Below, in pieces: positions 45,922 through 54,781 of a stretch of DNA of 64,000 nucleotides. The DNA is from Hahellaceae bacterium (GTDB taxonomy: Bacteria > Pseudomonadota > Gammaproteobacteria > Pseudomonadales > Oleiphilaceae): positions 248,001 through 312,000 of the forward strand of contig JACKOB010000005.1 in assembly GCA_024234575.1 (NCBI GenBank), written 5' to 3'. A model generated the notes under the pieces. It saw nothing but the letters and a program-made list of their open reading frames with translations, did not search any database and was not told the origin of the DNA. Each line of letters begins with the position of its first letter. The stretch's first letter is position 1. Made by a program: the position numbers and the translations under genes.

Positions 45922-48900
45922 TTATTCTTTTTCGAGTACTATCGGACGCAGGATCGGAGCGAGACTTTTTAACACTTGTACCGGTAGCGCCGAGGTAAAG
46001 TGAAACTTGCTGGCTTCGGCACCAACGACAAAAGCGGTGAGTGTGCCGAAATGTTTCTCGCCAAGATAGAACACGAAAGTGGCTGTCCGGCTGAGTGCTT
46101 TGGCTGGCGTTCGTTGACCTCCTGGCCCCATTAGCATCAGGCGGTTGTCCCCGGTCCCGGTTTTGCCTCCGGCCACAAATGAAAGCCCAGGATCACTGAC
46201 AAACGCACCTTGCAGGCGCCGTGCAGTCCCTTGCTGAACCACTTCCGAAAGTAATTCGCGTAAAGCGTCCGCAACGGCTGGATGCATTACTTCTTCGGCC
46301 TCGGTTGACCGATGCAGAAGCCGGGTCTCATAAGGCGTATGCTCGCCAAATCGTAGCGCATTAATCCGTACCGTCGGTAATCGTTTTCCTTCGTTGATGA
46401 TAATACCCATGAGTTCCGCTAATGCTGCCGGACGGTCACCAGAACTACCCAGAGCCGTGGCCAGAGATGGTACCAGGTAGTCAAATGGGTAACCCCAGGC
46501 ACGCCAGCGACGGTTAATTTCCGAGAATGCCTCGACCTCCAGCATAATCCGAATCCGAGAGTCGCGCGCATTTTTTGCACGAGTACGCAACAGCCATTGG
46601 TAAACCTGCTGACGACTTTCCTGACTCTGACTGATAGCCTGCGTCAGGGTGCCGTTTGGACTGCGTTCCAGATAGGCGAGTAGCCACAACTCCAGGGGAT
46701 GCACGCGTGCCAGGTAGGCAAGATCCTGTAATGAGTAACGATCTTGTCCGAAGTCGTCATAAAGGCGCTGTAATTGCTCGGTGGTCTGGCCCTGCGCTGC
46801 ACCATTGTCTTTAAGAAATTGACTAAACTGTTCGAATTCGGCTTGTGGTCTTAGGTAGCGGTAAATTAATGCCAGCCGCGAGGGCACCGGTTTGACGTCG
46901 AGTAGCAGTGTTTCTAATCGATTATTGACCTCCAGGGGTTGGTATTTTTTCCAGAAACGTGAGAGGTAAACAATACTTTCACGGTCGATAAATTGGTTCA
47001 GTACCTGCTGGCGTCGCATATCCTGGTCGTTGTGCAGAACCTGGTCAATATCGTGCCATTTGCTTGCAATGTGAAAATTAACCAATTCGCGTAACAACCT
47101 TACAAAAGGCAGGTTGATCGACTCTCGCATGGCCTCGCGCAAACTTGGATTACGGTTATTATCCTTGCGCTGGTAGTTGTTAAAGCGATGCATGCCGCCG
47201 CCGGTGTAAAAAGCTTCCGCAGGACTGGCCGAGAAGCGTCGATCCAGTGTGGCTTGCATCAGTTCATCCAGCATAATACCAGGTCGCGCCAGCAACTGCC
47301 CCAACACCCAACGCGACAAAGTATTGTCTGCATTGGCCAATGCTTCGCTCAAACCATCTGCATCCAGCTCGCTATACTGTGCGTAAACCTCGGCGACAAC
47401 CTGCAGGTAACTAGACAATACCCGCAGTTTGGCGGTGGAGCCCAACTCCAGCTTACTACCTTCATTGATATCAAAGGGTTGATCGGTGTTATCGGTTTGT
47501 ACCAGGACCTGGTTGCTGTCAGCACTGCGTTCATACAAAGTGAAACTGTAACGCAAGTAGGGCAAATGCTCAGTCGATAATAAATGTTCGCCTATAAGGC
47601 CAGCGGCACGGGCCTGATCAACGTCACGAAGGTTACGCAAATGGTTGGTAACCTGCTGCTGTAGGGCGTAATCCAGACTGGTATCTACCCGAAGATCCAG
47701 TTGATCAAGTTCGTAGAGTGACATTCCCAGCAGGCCGGTCAGTCGATGGCGAATCACATTGACTGCTTTGTTTTGCGTTGCGGGAACACTCGCCGGTTGC
47801 GCTCGAAAATCGCGAAACAACAATTGCTTGCGCAGAGCAACATCACGCAGCGATTCGGTAATGATGCCAGCGCGAGCCAGAATGCGTAAGTGGCTGTCAA
47901 CCAGTGAAGCAAGCTCTGAGCGATTGCCACCCAAGTAGGCAGACGGTCGGCGGTGTGCAATCAAGAGCGCCAGTACTTGACGTAAAGCTACTCCCTGGGC
48001 TGCTAACTCAGAAGGACTGATGGCGTCTTTGGTCAGTAGTTGATTGACCGTATCAAAATCTGCGTTAAACCAGACCTGCAAGCCATCGCCCAGACCATTC
48101 ACTTCGCCGTACCCAGGTGCAGCGGATAGCGGCACACTGTTCAAATAATCCAACACCAGCTGATGGCGCATGGTAAGGGTGTTTTCTCCCAGCCGATAGG
48201 CTCGTACGCTGGCCGAGACCATCTGCCGCCACTTGTCACTGATCGAACTGGTGATGCCGAAACTCGAATGGCGGTATTTTTCGATCTGAGTGGCGAGTGT
48301 ACTGCCACCCATCGCTGGCATATCCAGATGCACAGCCTCGCCAGCCTTGGAGGCTATCGCTTTGAGAAATCGACCCCAGTCAACCGCGGGGTTCCGCAGC
48401 GGCTGCTCGGCATCCAATACGTCGCGATCTTCAATAAAGAGCAAGGCATTAACAATGATGGGCGGAATGGACTTAAAAGACGCATAGTGCAGACGTGGAT
48501 AGCGATGCTGATAAATCGTCGATTGTTGATTGTCAAAAATGTCGAGTCCGGACTGTGACTTTTCAGCATAGGGCGGATAATATCCCGCCTTGGTGAATGT
48601 GAGCAGCGCCTCCGAGAAACGGACTTGTTTGCTGACATCAAAACCGTTTTGCTGCAACCGCGGTATTAACCTGGGTAGACGACTATAGCCAAGCCGCCGG
48701 TCGAACGGGCCGTGCACAGGAAACTCAATACGGTCACTTGGTCCTTTGACGAGTGCATAGCTTAGCTCCTGCGCCTTTTTACTGATCATCGATGCTTGCA
48801 GGCGCGACGACTCAGCCTCCTGGTACAAAATCAAACCCAGGGACAAAGCCAGCAGAGCAATCAACAGACACAGCCGACGGCGTCTGGGTGCCGCAGGTGT

Positions 48901-48993
48901 GTCAAGGCCAATGTCGTTTGCTGGAGAGTTTAGGGATGGGCTGGGGTTAGGCGCTGGATTGCGCATTCTGGTTGAACAACTCCGGTTTCGCAA
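45922..48993 (-). CDS. Bifunctional class A penicillin-binding protein-like (GT51 plus transpeptidase)
   Basis: The 1023-residue protein has a proline/asparagine-rich cytoplasmic N-terminus, one membrane helix (LCLLIALLALSLGLILY), a glycosyltransferase 51 domain (FIEDRDVL, NPAVDWGRFLKAI, then MGGSTLATQIEKYRHS) and a penicillin-binding transpeptidase domain with SxxK (STAK in LELGSTAKLRVL), SxN (SINLPFV) and GKTGTGDN. All three transpeptidase motifs are intact. The GT motif 2 reads GGSTLATQIEK rather than GGSTxTQQ-type, so it belongs to a divergent branch, not PBP1a/1b. It polymerises and cross-links peptidoglycan. It lies right after the tRNA-Leu repeats and looks more GC-rich than the ribosomal block. 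Confidence 0.85.
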   Translation of the reverse strand: MRNRSCSTRMRNPAPNPSPSLNSPANDIGLDTPAAPRRRRLCLLIALLALSLGLILYQEAESSRLQASMISKKAQELSYALVKGPSDRIEFPVHGPFDRRLGYSRLPRLIPRLQQNGFDVSKQVRFSEALLTFTKAGYYPPYAEKSQSGLDIFDNQQSTIYQHRYPRLHYASFKSIPPIIVNALLFIEDRDVLDAEQPLRNPAVDWGRFLKAIASKAGEAVHLDMPAMGGSTLATQIEKYRHSSFGITSSISDKWRQMVSASVRAYRLGENTLTMRHQLVLDYLNSVPLSAAPGYGEVNGLGDGLQVWFNADFDTVNQLLTKDAISPSELAAQGVALRQVLALLIAHRRPSAYLGGNRSELASLVDSHLRILARAGIITESLRDVALRKQLLFRDFRAQPASVPATQNKAVNVIRHRLTGLLGMSLYELDQLDLRVDTSLDYALQQQVTNHLRNLRDVDQARAAGLIGEHLLSTEHLPYLRYSFTLYERSADSNQVLVQTDNTDQPFDINEGSKLELGSTAKLRVLSSYLQVVAEVYAQYSELDADGLSEALANADNTLSRWVLGQLLARPGIMLDELMQATLDRRFSASPAEAFYTGGGMHRFNNYQRKDNNRNPSLREAMRESINLPFVRLLRELVNFHIASKWHDIDQVLHNDQDMRRQQVLNQFIDRESIVYLSRFWKKYQPLEVNNRLETLLLDVKPVPSRLALIYRYLRPQAEFEQFSQFLKDNGAAQGQTTEQLQRLYDDFGQDRYSLQDLAYLARVHPLELWLLAYLERSPNGTLTQAISQSQESRQQVYQWLLRTRAKNARDSRIRIMLEVEAFSEINRRWRAWGYPFDYLVPSLATALGSSGDRPAALAELMGIIINEGKRLPTVRINALRFGEHTPYETRLLHRSTEAEEVMHPAVADALRELLSEVVQQGTARRLQGAFVSDPGLSFVAGGKTGTGDNRLMLMGPGGQRTPAKALSRTATFVFYLGEKHFGTLTAFVVGAEASKFHFTSALPVQVLKSLAPILRPIVLEKE

Positions 48994-49155
48994 AGAAGAA
49001 AACTCAAGGCTGACAATGGTACTCTATTGCTGCTAATTAAAAATCCATAATGAAAAAATATTGGCGTTCCAGCGTAATTATCAGCCGTTGATACTTGAGC
49101 CAGGCAAACACATTCAGGTGGCATATCTAGGCGTGGCCAACAACCGTACACCACA

Positions 49156-50490
49156 TTAGGGCCGCGCTGATGCCAGCATCATCTTCACTCGCTCAAGATC
49201 AGAACTCCTGGAGAGCACCTGAAGACGAACACAATCCTCTTCATAATCCTCTTTCAGCACCCGCATACTGGCACGTATTTCACCCATAACATTTTTTGCT
49301 GTATAGGGGATGCGAATAGTATCTTCCAGCATATTCTTTTCGCAAAAATCCACGATGCGCTGACGCAAGGCGGTAATATCTTCCGGGTTATGTGCAGAAA
49401 TCATCATGGCGTCGGGAAATTCTGCCGCCAGCATCAACTTGTCTTCGTCGCTCAATCGATCTGCTTTGTTAAGCAATAACAAGCTAGGTGTATCTTCTAC
49501 ACCGACTTCTTGCAGCACCTGGTTCACCACTTTGAGCTGTGAACGAAAGCTCGAATCGGAGGCATCCACAACGTACAGCAGTAAAGCTGCGTCATGTGCT
49601 TCATCCAGCGTTGAACGAAAGGATGCTACCAGATCATGGGGCAGTTTTTTTATGAACCCCACAGTATCAGAAATTAAAATGCGTGGATGGGTTTCAGGCT
49701 GCAACAAACGCACCGTCGTGTCGAGGGTCGCGAACAGTTTGTCCTCCACCAGCACGTCACTAAAGGTCAGTGCACGCATGGTGGAGGATTTTCCTGCGTT
49801 GGTATAGCCTACCAATGCAACGCAATACTCGGCGGCCCGTCGAGACCTGCGCCCCTGCATTTCCTGTTGTACATCCTGCAGTTCTCGGCGCAGTTCAGAC
49901 AGGCGATCACGTACACTGCGACGCTCAAGCTCCAATGCAGTTTCACCTGCTCCTCGCCCTGAATGCCGCTCTTTCTTACCGCCCTCGGTTTCACGTAGTC
50001 GAGGTACCATATATTTCAACCGCGCAATCTCAACCTGCAGGCGTGCGGTTCGGGTGCGGGCATGACGACTGAAAATTTCGATAATGATACCGGTCCGATC
50101 AAAGACCTCTACACCTAAAGCGTTGCTGAGATTGCGTAATTGCGATGGACTGAGGTCGCAATCAAAAACAACGACATCTGCCACCTCCAGTGGTTTATCA
50201 ACCGGCATACTTGGCGGCTCGTCGTCCTCCGGCACATCCTGTAAATTCTTCAGGTCGCCCTTATTACCCGTAAGATTGGCCAATTCTTTGAGTTTACCCG
50301 CCCCAACCACGAACGCTGAACGGGTAGTCAATTGCTTCTGTGATCGACTGCCAATGGGCTGAAACCCTAGGGTAGTGACAAGCCGAGACAATTCCTCCAG
50401 CGACTCTTGCGCTTCGGAGCTCTTGGTCTTTGGGCTAAGCACTGAAACCAGCAAAGCCCGTGTATGTGCTTTCTTATGTGTGGGTTGCAT
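49156..50490 (-). CDS. HflX-type GTPase
   Basis: HflX GTPases split stalled ribosomes. Present are the N-terminal subdomain (SRLVTTLGFQPIGSRSQKQL and FDCDLSPSQLRNLSNALGVEVFDRTGIIIEIFSRHARTR), the coiled-coil linker with ELERRSVRDRLSELRREL, G1 GYTNAGKSS (about residue 222), switch DTVGFIKKLP and G4 NKAD. An acidic insertion of ~25 residues after AGKLKELANL is unusual. The C-terminus EEDCVRLQVLSRSSDLERVKMML is a short extension. I chose ATG 50490; a further in-frame start at 50586 would add a hydrophobic stretch with no ribosome site. Canonical hflX sits with hfq and hflKC, so this one is out of that context and may be a second copy. Confidence 0.88.
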   Translation of the reverse strand: MQPTHKKAHTRALLVSVLSPKTKSSEAQESLEELSRLVTTLGFQPIGSRSQKQLTTRSAFVVGAGKLKELANLTGNKGDLKNLQDVPEDDEPPSMPVDKPLEVADVVVFDCDLSPSQLRNLSNALGVEVFDRTGIIIEIFSRHARTRTARLQVEIARLKYMVPRLRETEGGKKERHSGRGAGETALELERRSVRDRLSELRRELQDVQQEMQGRRSRRAAEYCVALVGYTNAGKSSTMRALTFSDVLVEDKLFATLDTTVRLLQPETHPRILISDTVGFIKKLPHDLVASFRSTLDEAHDAALLLYVVDASDSSFRSQLKVVNQVLQEVGVEDTPSLLLLNKADRLSDEDKLMLAAEFPDAMMISAHNPEDITALRQRIVDFCEKNMLEDTIRIPYTAKNVMGEIRASMRVLKEDYEEDCVRLQVLSRSSDLERVKMMLASARP

Positions 50491-50943
50491 CGAGAGGCTC
50501 AAATAAAGAAGGTAAAATAGAGATGTTGATAGCGCATATCCTACGCTGGCGCATCGCGTTTTCCTACTCTGTACAAGCCTGTACAAGAACTATTTTTCTC
50601 TGCAATGATCAACATGGAAATGCGTAACTCCCCCAGTGCTTAAAACCGAAGCACCAGAGTTAGACAATGCTGTTCCAAAGATGTAGCGAGAGGCAAATTT
50701 TACTGCTTGTCGACTGCAAAGGATGAGCGATCGTAATGGTTGGGCAAAGCGACGGGGGTTATTGGCTTCACTCTTCATAAGACTCGGTTATGCCTTTCGA
50801 TCTGTGCCAGCGACCAACGGCGGCTATGCACACAAGCGCCAATCAGCGTTTCACTATTCTTGACGCAATTAATTCATTTCTTTTTCGTAATTACAGACCT
50901 GTCAGTTTAAAATGGCCGTTTTTCAACGAGAATACGGTTTATC
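50491..50943. other. Divergent intergenic region between HflX-type GTPase and RNA methyltransferase
   Basis: About 450 bp without a supported gene. It must hold promoters for both flanking genes. I see only scattered weak matches (for example TTGACG near 50858) and no clear operator or hairpin. Confidence 0.4.
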
Positions 50944-52386
50944 ATGAGCGAAAGTCGTTGCTGGAAGCGCTATCACTACCCAAGATTGCTACATATGTGG
51001 CGCGACTGGCTCAATCAGGATCGCTGGCAGCCTGTTGATTTATGGCTAAGAGAGTGGCAGAGAAAGCATCCTTACTTTCCGCCAGGTACAAAAGAGGACG
51101 CGAAGTCACCCTACCGAAAAGCCAGGGGGTCTGCCTACCCACCGCAGAACAAGCGCGTACATTCTGACGAGGTGCGGGAAGAGCGGCTTATTGTCAGCGA
51201 GGCGATGTTTCAAGCGATGCGTTTCTTGCAATTGGCATCTGCCCTGGAAACGGCCTACCAACGAGACCTGCACGGGGAACGCCCTCTTGGCGAAGTTGAC
51301 TGGCGGAATTGGGATAGTCAATGGCAACCTGCCGATGCAGAGAACCTTGCCCCTGAAGTTTTCTGGTACTGGGTCGGCTTGCGCCTTGATACGAATTGCC
51401 CTGCACCAAATGCACTGCCAGACGCCACCAAACGCCAAACCTGGTTTGCCGGTATCGAACAACATTTTTCAAATGATGAGAATGCCAATACCTGGCTGCT
51501 TTGGCACGGCCTTCGACCACAATGGCTGCCAGACTTTGAGCTGCGACAAAAACAAAGTAACTGGTCCGTTCCGGAATTTGCCAACTTTATTAGTGAGCAG
51601 AATTACTTCCCTCCTCTCTGGCTACGTGCCCAGGGTGGTAAAAGTCTTGATGAGCTGGCACGTCAATTAACTAAAGAAGGGGTAAAAACTTCACGCGCGG
51701 CAGCACCGTTGGAGGGGCTGAATGCTACCGGTGGCAGAGGCTTGCACGAAACAACCCCTTACAAAACCGGACAAGTTGAAATTCAGGATTTGGCCAGCCA
51801 GCAAATAGCAATGGCCGTGGCAGTGCAACCCGGACAAAAAGTGTGGGATACCTGTGCTGGTGCCGGTGGAAAATCATTGGCAATCGCATCGCGGATGAAC
51901 AACAAAGGTGTCGTGGTCGCTACAGATTTGCACGCTTATAAATTGGACGAGCTGAAGCGTCGCGCTAAACGCGCCGACTTCTCCAACATTCGCACATTCA
52001 CCTGGGATGGTCAGGCGCCACTAAGGCTGCCGCTGGAAGTAGCCCGGCAGAAGGGTTTTGACTGGGTATTAGTTGATGCGCCCTGCACGGCATCAGGCAC
52101 CTGGCGTCGCAATCCGGATGCGCGCTGGCGCTTCGATCCTTCTGACTGCCAGGAACTCACGGCGCTGCAATATCAATTACTTGAGAAAGCACAGTTTAGT
52201 GTGCGGGCTGGAGGCCACCTCGTTTACGCCACATGTAGCTGGCTGGCAGCTGAAAACGAAGATCAGGTAGCCCGATTTTTACAACAACACGCTGATTTTT
52301 CTTTAGTTGAGCAACGCATGCTCGGCTTGCCCCGGCAAAACTCTGACACGATGTTTGTGGCAGTATTGAAAAAGTCCGGGCTTTAA
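50944..52386 (+). CDS. RsmB/NOP2-family RNA cytosine-5 methyltransferase
   Basis: The first ~270 residues are a poorly conserved N-terminal region that contains basic segments. The catalytic domain follows: VWDTCAGAGGKSLAIASRM (SAM motif I, about 300-318), VLVDAPCTASGTWRRNPD with Cys381, and HLVYATCSWLAAENEDQV with Cys431. These are the two cysteines of NOP2/RsmB enzymes, the second forming the covalent RNA adduct. Canonical RsmB methylates 16S C967; this protein differs at the N-terminus and stands apart from the usual fmt/def location, so its target is unknown. Confidence 0.88.
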   Translation: MSESRCWKRYHYPRLLHMWRDWLNQDRWQPVDLWLREWQRKHPYFPPGTKEDAKSPYRKARGSAYPPQNKRVHSDEVREERLIVSEAMFQAMRFLQLASALETAYQRDLHGERPLGEVDWRNWDSQWQPADAENLAPEVFWYWVGLRLDTNCPAPNALPDATKRQTWFAGIEQHFSNDENANTWLLWHGLRPQWLPDFELRQKQSNWSVPEFANFISEQNYFPPLWLRAQGGKSLDELARQLTKEGVKTSRAAAPLEGLNATGGRGLHETTPYKTGQVEIQDLASQQIAMAVAVQPGQKVWDTCAGAGGKSLAIASRMNNKGVVVATDLHAYKLDELKRRAKRADFSNIRTFTWDGQAPLRLPLEVARQKGFDWVLVDAPCTASGTWRRNPDARWRFDPSDCQELTALQYQLLEKAQFSVRAGGHLVYATCSWLAAENEDQVARFLQQHADFSLVEQRMLGLPRQNSDTMFVAVLKKSGL

Positions 52387-52405
52387 CGCTTTTCATACAA
52401 GCACC

Positions 52406-54658
52406 CTAAAGTGTTTGCAGCTGCCTTAGCCAGTTCACAAAGATATCTGCAGGCATGGGCCGAGCAAAGTAATAGCCTTGCATCGCCTTAACATTTCTGG
52501 TCAGCAGAATATCCGCCTGCTCTTTGTGCTCTACGCCTTCTGCAATCACATTGAAGTTGAGATGTCTGGACATTGCTATAATCGCATCGACGATGCCAGA
52601 CCCGACCTCTCCGGTATGAATATTGTCTACGAAGCTTTTATCAATTTTTAGCTCGTCAATTGGAAAAGTCTGTAAATAAGTCAGCGACGAATACCCTGTA
52701 CCAAAATCATCAATAGAAAAACGAAAACCGCTGCTTTTAAGTTCAATCATTTGTTTTACCGTCAGATCGATATTATCAATCAACATGCTTTCTGTGATTT
52801 CTAATTTTATTCGCCCTGGGGATAATTTGTACTCTCTGATGGTGTCCAGCAAATCCTGCTGCAATGAAGGATTGCTAAACTGGCTGCCGCTGATATTTAT
52901 TGCCACGCTAAAGCTATCATCAACTAACTCATTTTCTATAAGCAGGTTAATCAACGCGCAGGACTCTCTCAGGACGATATCCTGCAGGCGGGTGATCAAT
53001 CCAAATTGCTCGGCAACCGGAATAAAATCCAATGGCGATATCACACCTTTTTTCGGATGTAGCCAACGGATCAAAGCTTCTGCTCCGATCACCTCGTTGT
53101 CAGGCCCCATCTGCGGCTGAAAATAGGCACAGAACTGGTTATCTTTGATCGACTGAATAATGCCTTGCTCAATTTCCAGGCGGTGATCAAGAATACGCTG
53201 CAATGCGGGGTCAAAAAACGTAAAGTGGCTGCCGCCGACATTTTTCGAGCGATACATAGCCGTATCGGCCCTTTTTAGCGCCTCATCTGCGGTTATGTCT
53301 TCGCCATGAATCACGCTGATGCCAATACTTACACCAATCTTGTACTTGCCATTTTTGATATCAAAAGTTTTTGAAAATGCCTCAATGATTTTCTGTGCAA
53401 CTTGCGATGCCTCTTCGCTCAAGGTATCGATATCTTTCTCTAAAGTCTCCAGAATAATGACAAACTCATCACCACCAATTCTGGCAATTGTATCGCTTGT
53501 TCTCAGCACTGGCTTCAGCCTTTGCGCAACGTTAACAAGCAGTTCATCACCCACCGAGTGTCCTAACGAATCGTTGATTCGTTTAAAGTCATCGAGATCA
53601 AGATACAGCAAGGCGCCGCTGAGTTTATTTCTCTGCGCTTTATCAATGAGCCATTGCAGACGCTCGATCAGATACCGACGATTGGGCAGCGATGTCAGCG
53701 GGTCAAAAAATGCCAGCATCTCTATCTGTTTTTCAGCACTCTTGCGCCCGGTGATATCACGAGCCATCCACAACACGTGCCGCACGTCGGGTTCTTCCGG
53801 CAAGTAGTGATTAATAGCGGTTATTCTTCCTTCAAAAGTACACTCGCCTTTGGCTACATCCAACTCATATTCAAAGACCTGCACTTCATTGGTTGCAATC
53901 GCCTTGGCAATAACATCCATCACGGCCCGGCTAGATACGGCGGGCAATATATCGGTAATTTTCTTGCCCAAAATACTTTTTATAGGCTGATAGAGCAAAG
54001 ACTCGTCGGCGCCATAGACATCAACATAGGTGCCATCCTCAGCGAGGATCAAGGCGAGGTCTGGCATCACGCTAGTGAAGGCGGCAAATTTTTCAATGCC
54101 ATGCCGAAGCCTGGATGTTAGTTCAGCCTCTCTTCGGGACGAAAGCGATTTTTCGATTGCCAGACTGGAAAGATGGGTAAAACGATTGATCAACTCGATA
54201 TGAACATCTGAAGGAGTACAGGGCTCCAGATAGTAGATGGCAAAACTACCCAATACTTCTCCCGCAGATGAGAATATGGGGTTCGACCAGCACGCACGTA
54301 AGGCAAAACTGAGAGCTAAATCTTTATAGTCCGCCCATAGCGGATCATGCTCTAAATCCGTAACAACTACCCGCTCTTTGCGAAACACTGCCGTTCCACA
54401 CGAGCCTACACAGGGGCCGATCTGTACGCCATCCACCGCTGCACAATAATCATCAGGTAAGCTGGGGGCTGCTCCATGACGCAACTGATTGCCATCGAGC
54501 AGCAGAATAGAGCTTTTTGCCTGGGGGTCGTCCAGAATTTTCTCAATCAAGCGACAAATAGACTCGAGACAGGCAGAGAGCGGCTGCGCAAGAGCGATCT
54601 TGGAAATAACTTCCTGTTGGGCTTCCAATAAGGCCGAGAGTTGCTTGCTATCCATCAT
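52406..54658 (-). CDS. GAF-PAS-GGDEF-EAL cyclic-di-GMP protein
   Basis: The 750-residue cytoplasmic protein has a GAF domain (about 20-165, with GPCVGSCGTAVFRKERVVVTDLEHDPLW), a PAS domain (about 190-310), GGDEF (RIGGDEFVIILE, about residue 396) and EAL (GAEALIRW, about 522, later DDFGTGYSSLTYLQTF and AEGVEHKEQ). The GGDEF is intact and has an upstream RTSD I-site for product inhibition. EAL metal and catalytic residues (EALIR, NISGSQF, ITESM, DDFG) look intact, so both synthesis and hydrolysis of c-di-GMP are possible. It is convergent with the RNA methyltransferase, 20 bp away. Confidence 0.93.
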   Translation of the reverse strand: MMDSKQLSALLEAQQEVISKIALAQPLSACLESICRLIEKILDDPQAKSSILLLDGNQLRHGAAPSLPDDYCAAVDGVQIGPCVGSCGTAVFRKERVVVTDLEHDPLWADYKDLALSFALRACWSNPIFSSAGEVLGSFAIYYLEPCTPSDVHIELINRFTHLSSLAIEKSLSSRREAELTSRLRHGIEKFAAFTSVMPDLALILAEDGTYVDVYGADESLLYQPIKSILGKKITDILPAVSSRAVMDVIAKAIATNEVQVFEYELDVAKGECTFEGRITAINHYLPEEPDVRHVLWMARDITGRKSAEKQIEMLAFFDPLTSLPNRRYLIERLQWLIDKAQRNKLSGALLYLDLDDFKRINDSLGHSVGDELLVNVAQRLKPVLRTSDTIARIGGDEFVIILETLEKDIDTLSEEASQVAQKIIEAFSKTFDIKNGKYKIGVSIGISVIHGEDITADEALKRADTAMYRSKNVGGSHFTFFDPALQRILDHRLEIEQGIIQSIKDNQFCAYFQPQMGPDNEVIGAEALIRWLHPKKGVISPLDFIPVAEQFGLITRLQDIVLRESCALINLLIENELVDDSFSVAINISGSQFSNPSLQQDLLDTIREYKLSPGRIKLEITESMLIDNIDLTVKQMIELKSSGFRFSIDDFGTGYSSLTYLQTFPIDELKIDKSFVDNIHTGEVGSGIVDAIIAMSRHLNFNVIAEGVEHKEQADILLTRNVKAMQGYYFARPMPADIFVNWLRQLQTL

Positions 54659-54781
54659 CTGCTGTCTGTCTGCCAGTGCGTGTAGATACCTATAATATAG
54701 CGTTAGCTCGCTAAAAAACGAGTATTTCCAGGCTTATGAAAAACTATATTTTCACAGATAGGCACACCGCTAACTAACAGG

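Noticed and set aside
50790..51038. Small plus-strand ORF before the RNA methyltransferase
   Set aside because: It overlaps the start of the well-supported methyltransferase in another frame and has no ribosome binding site.
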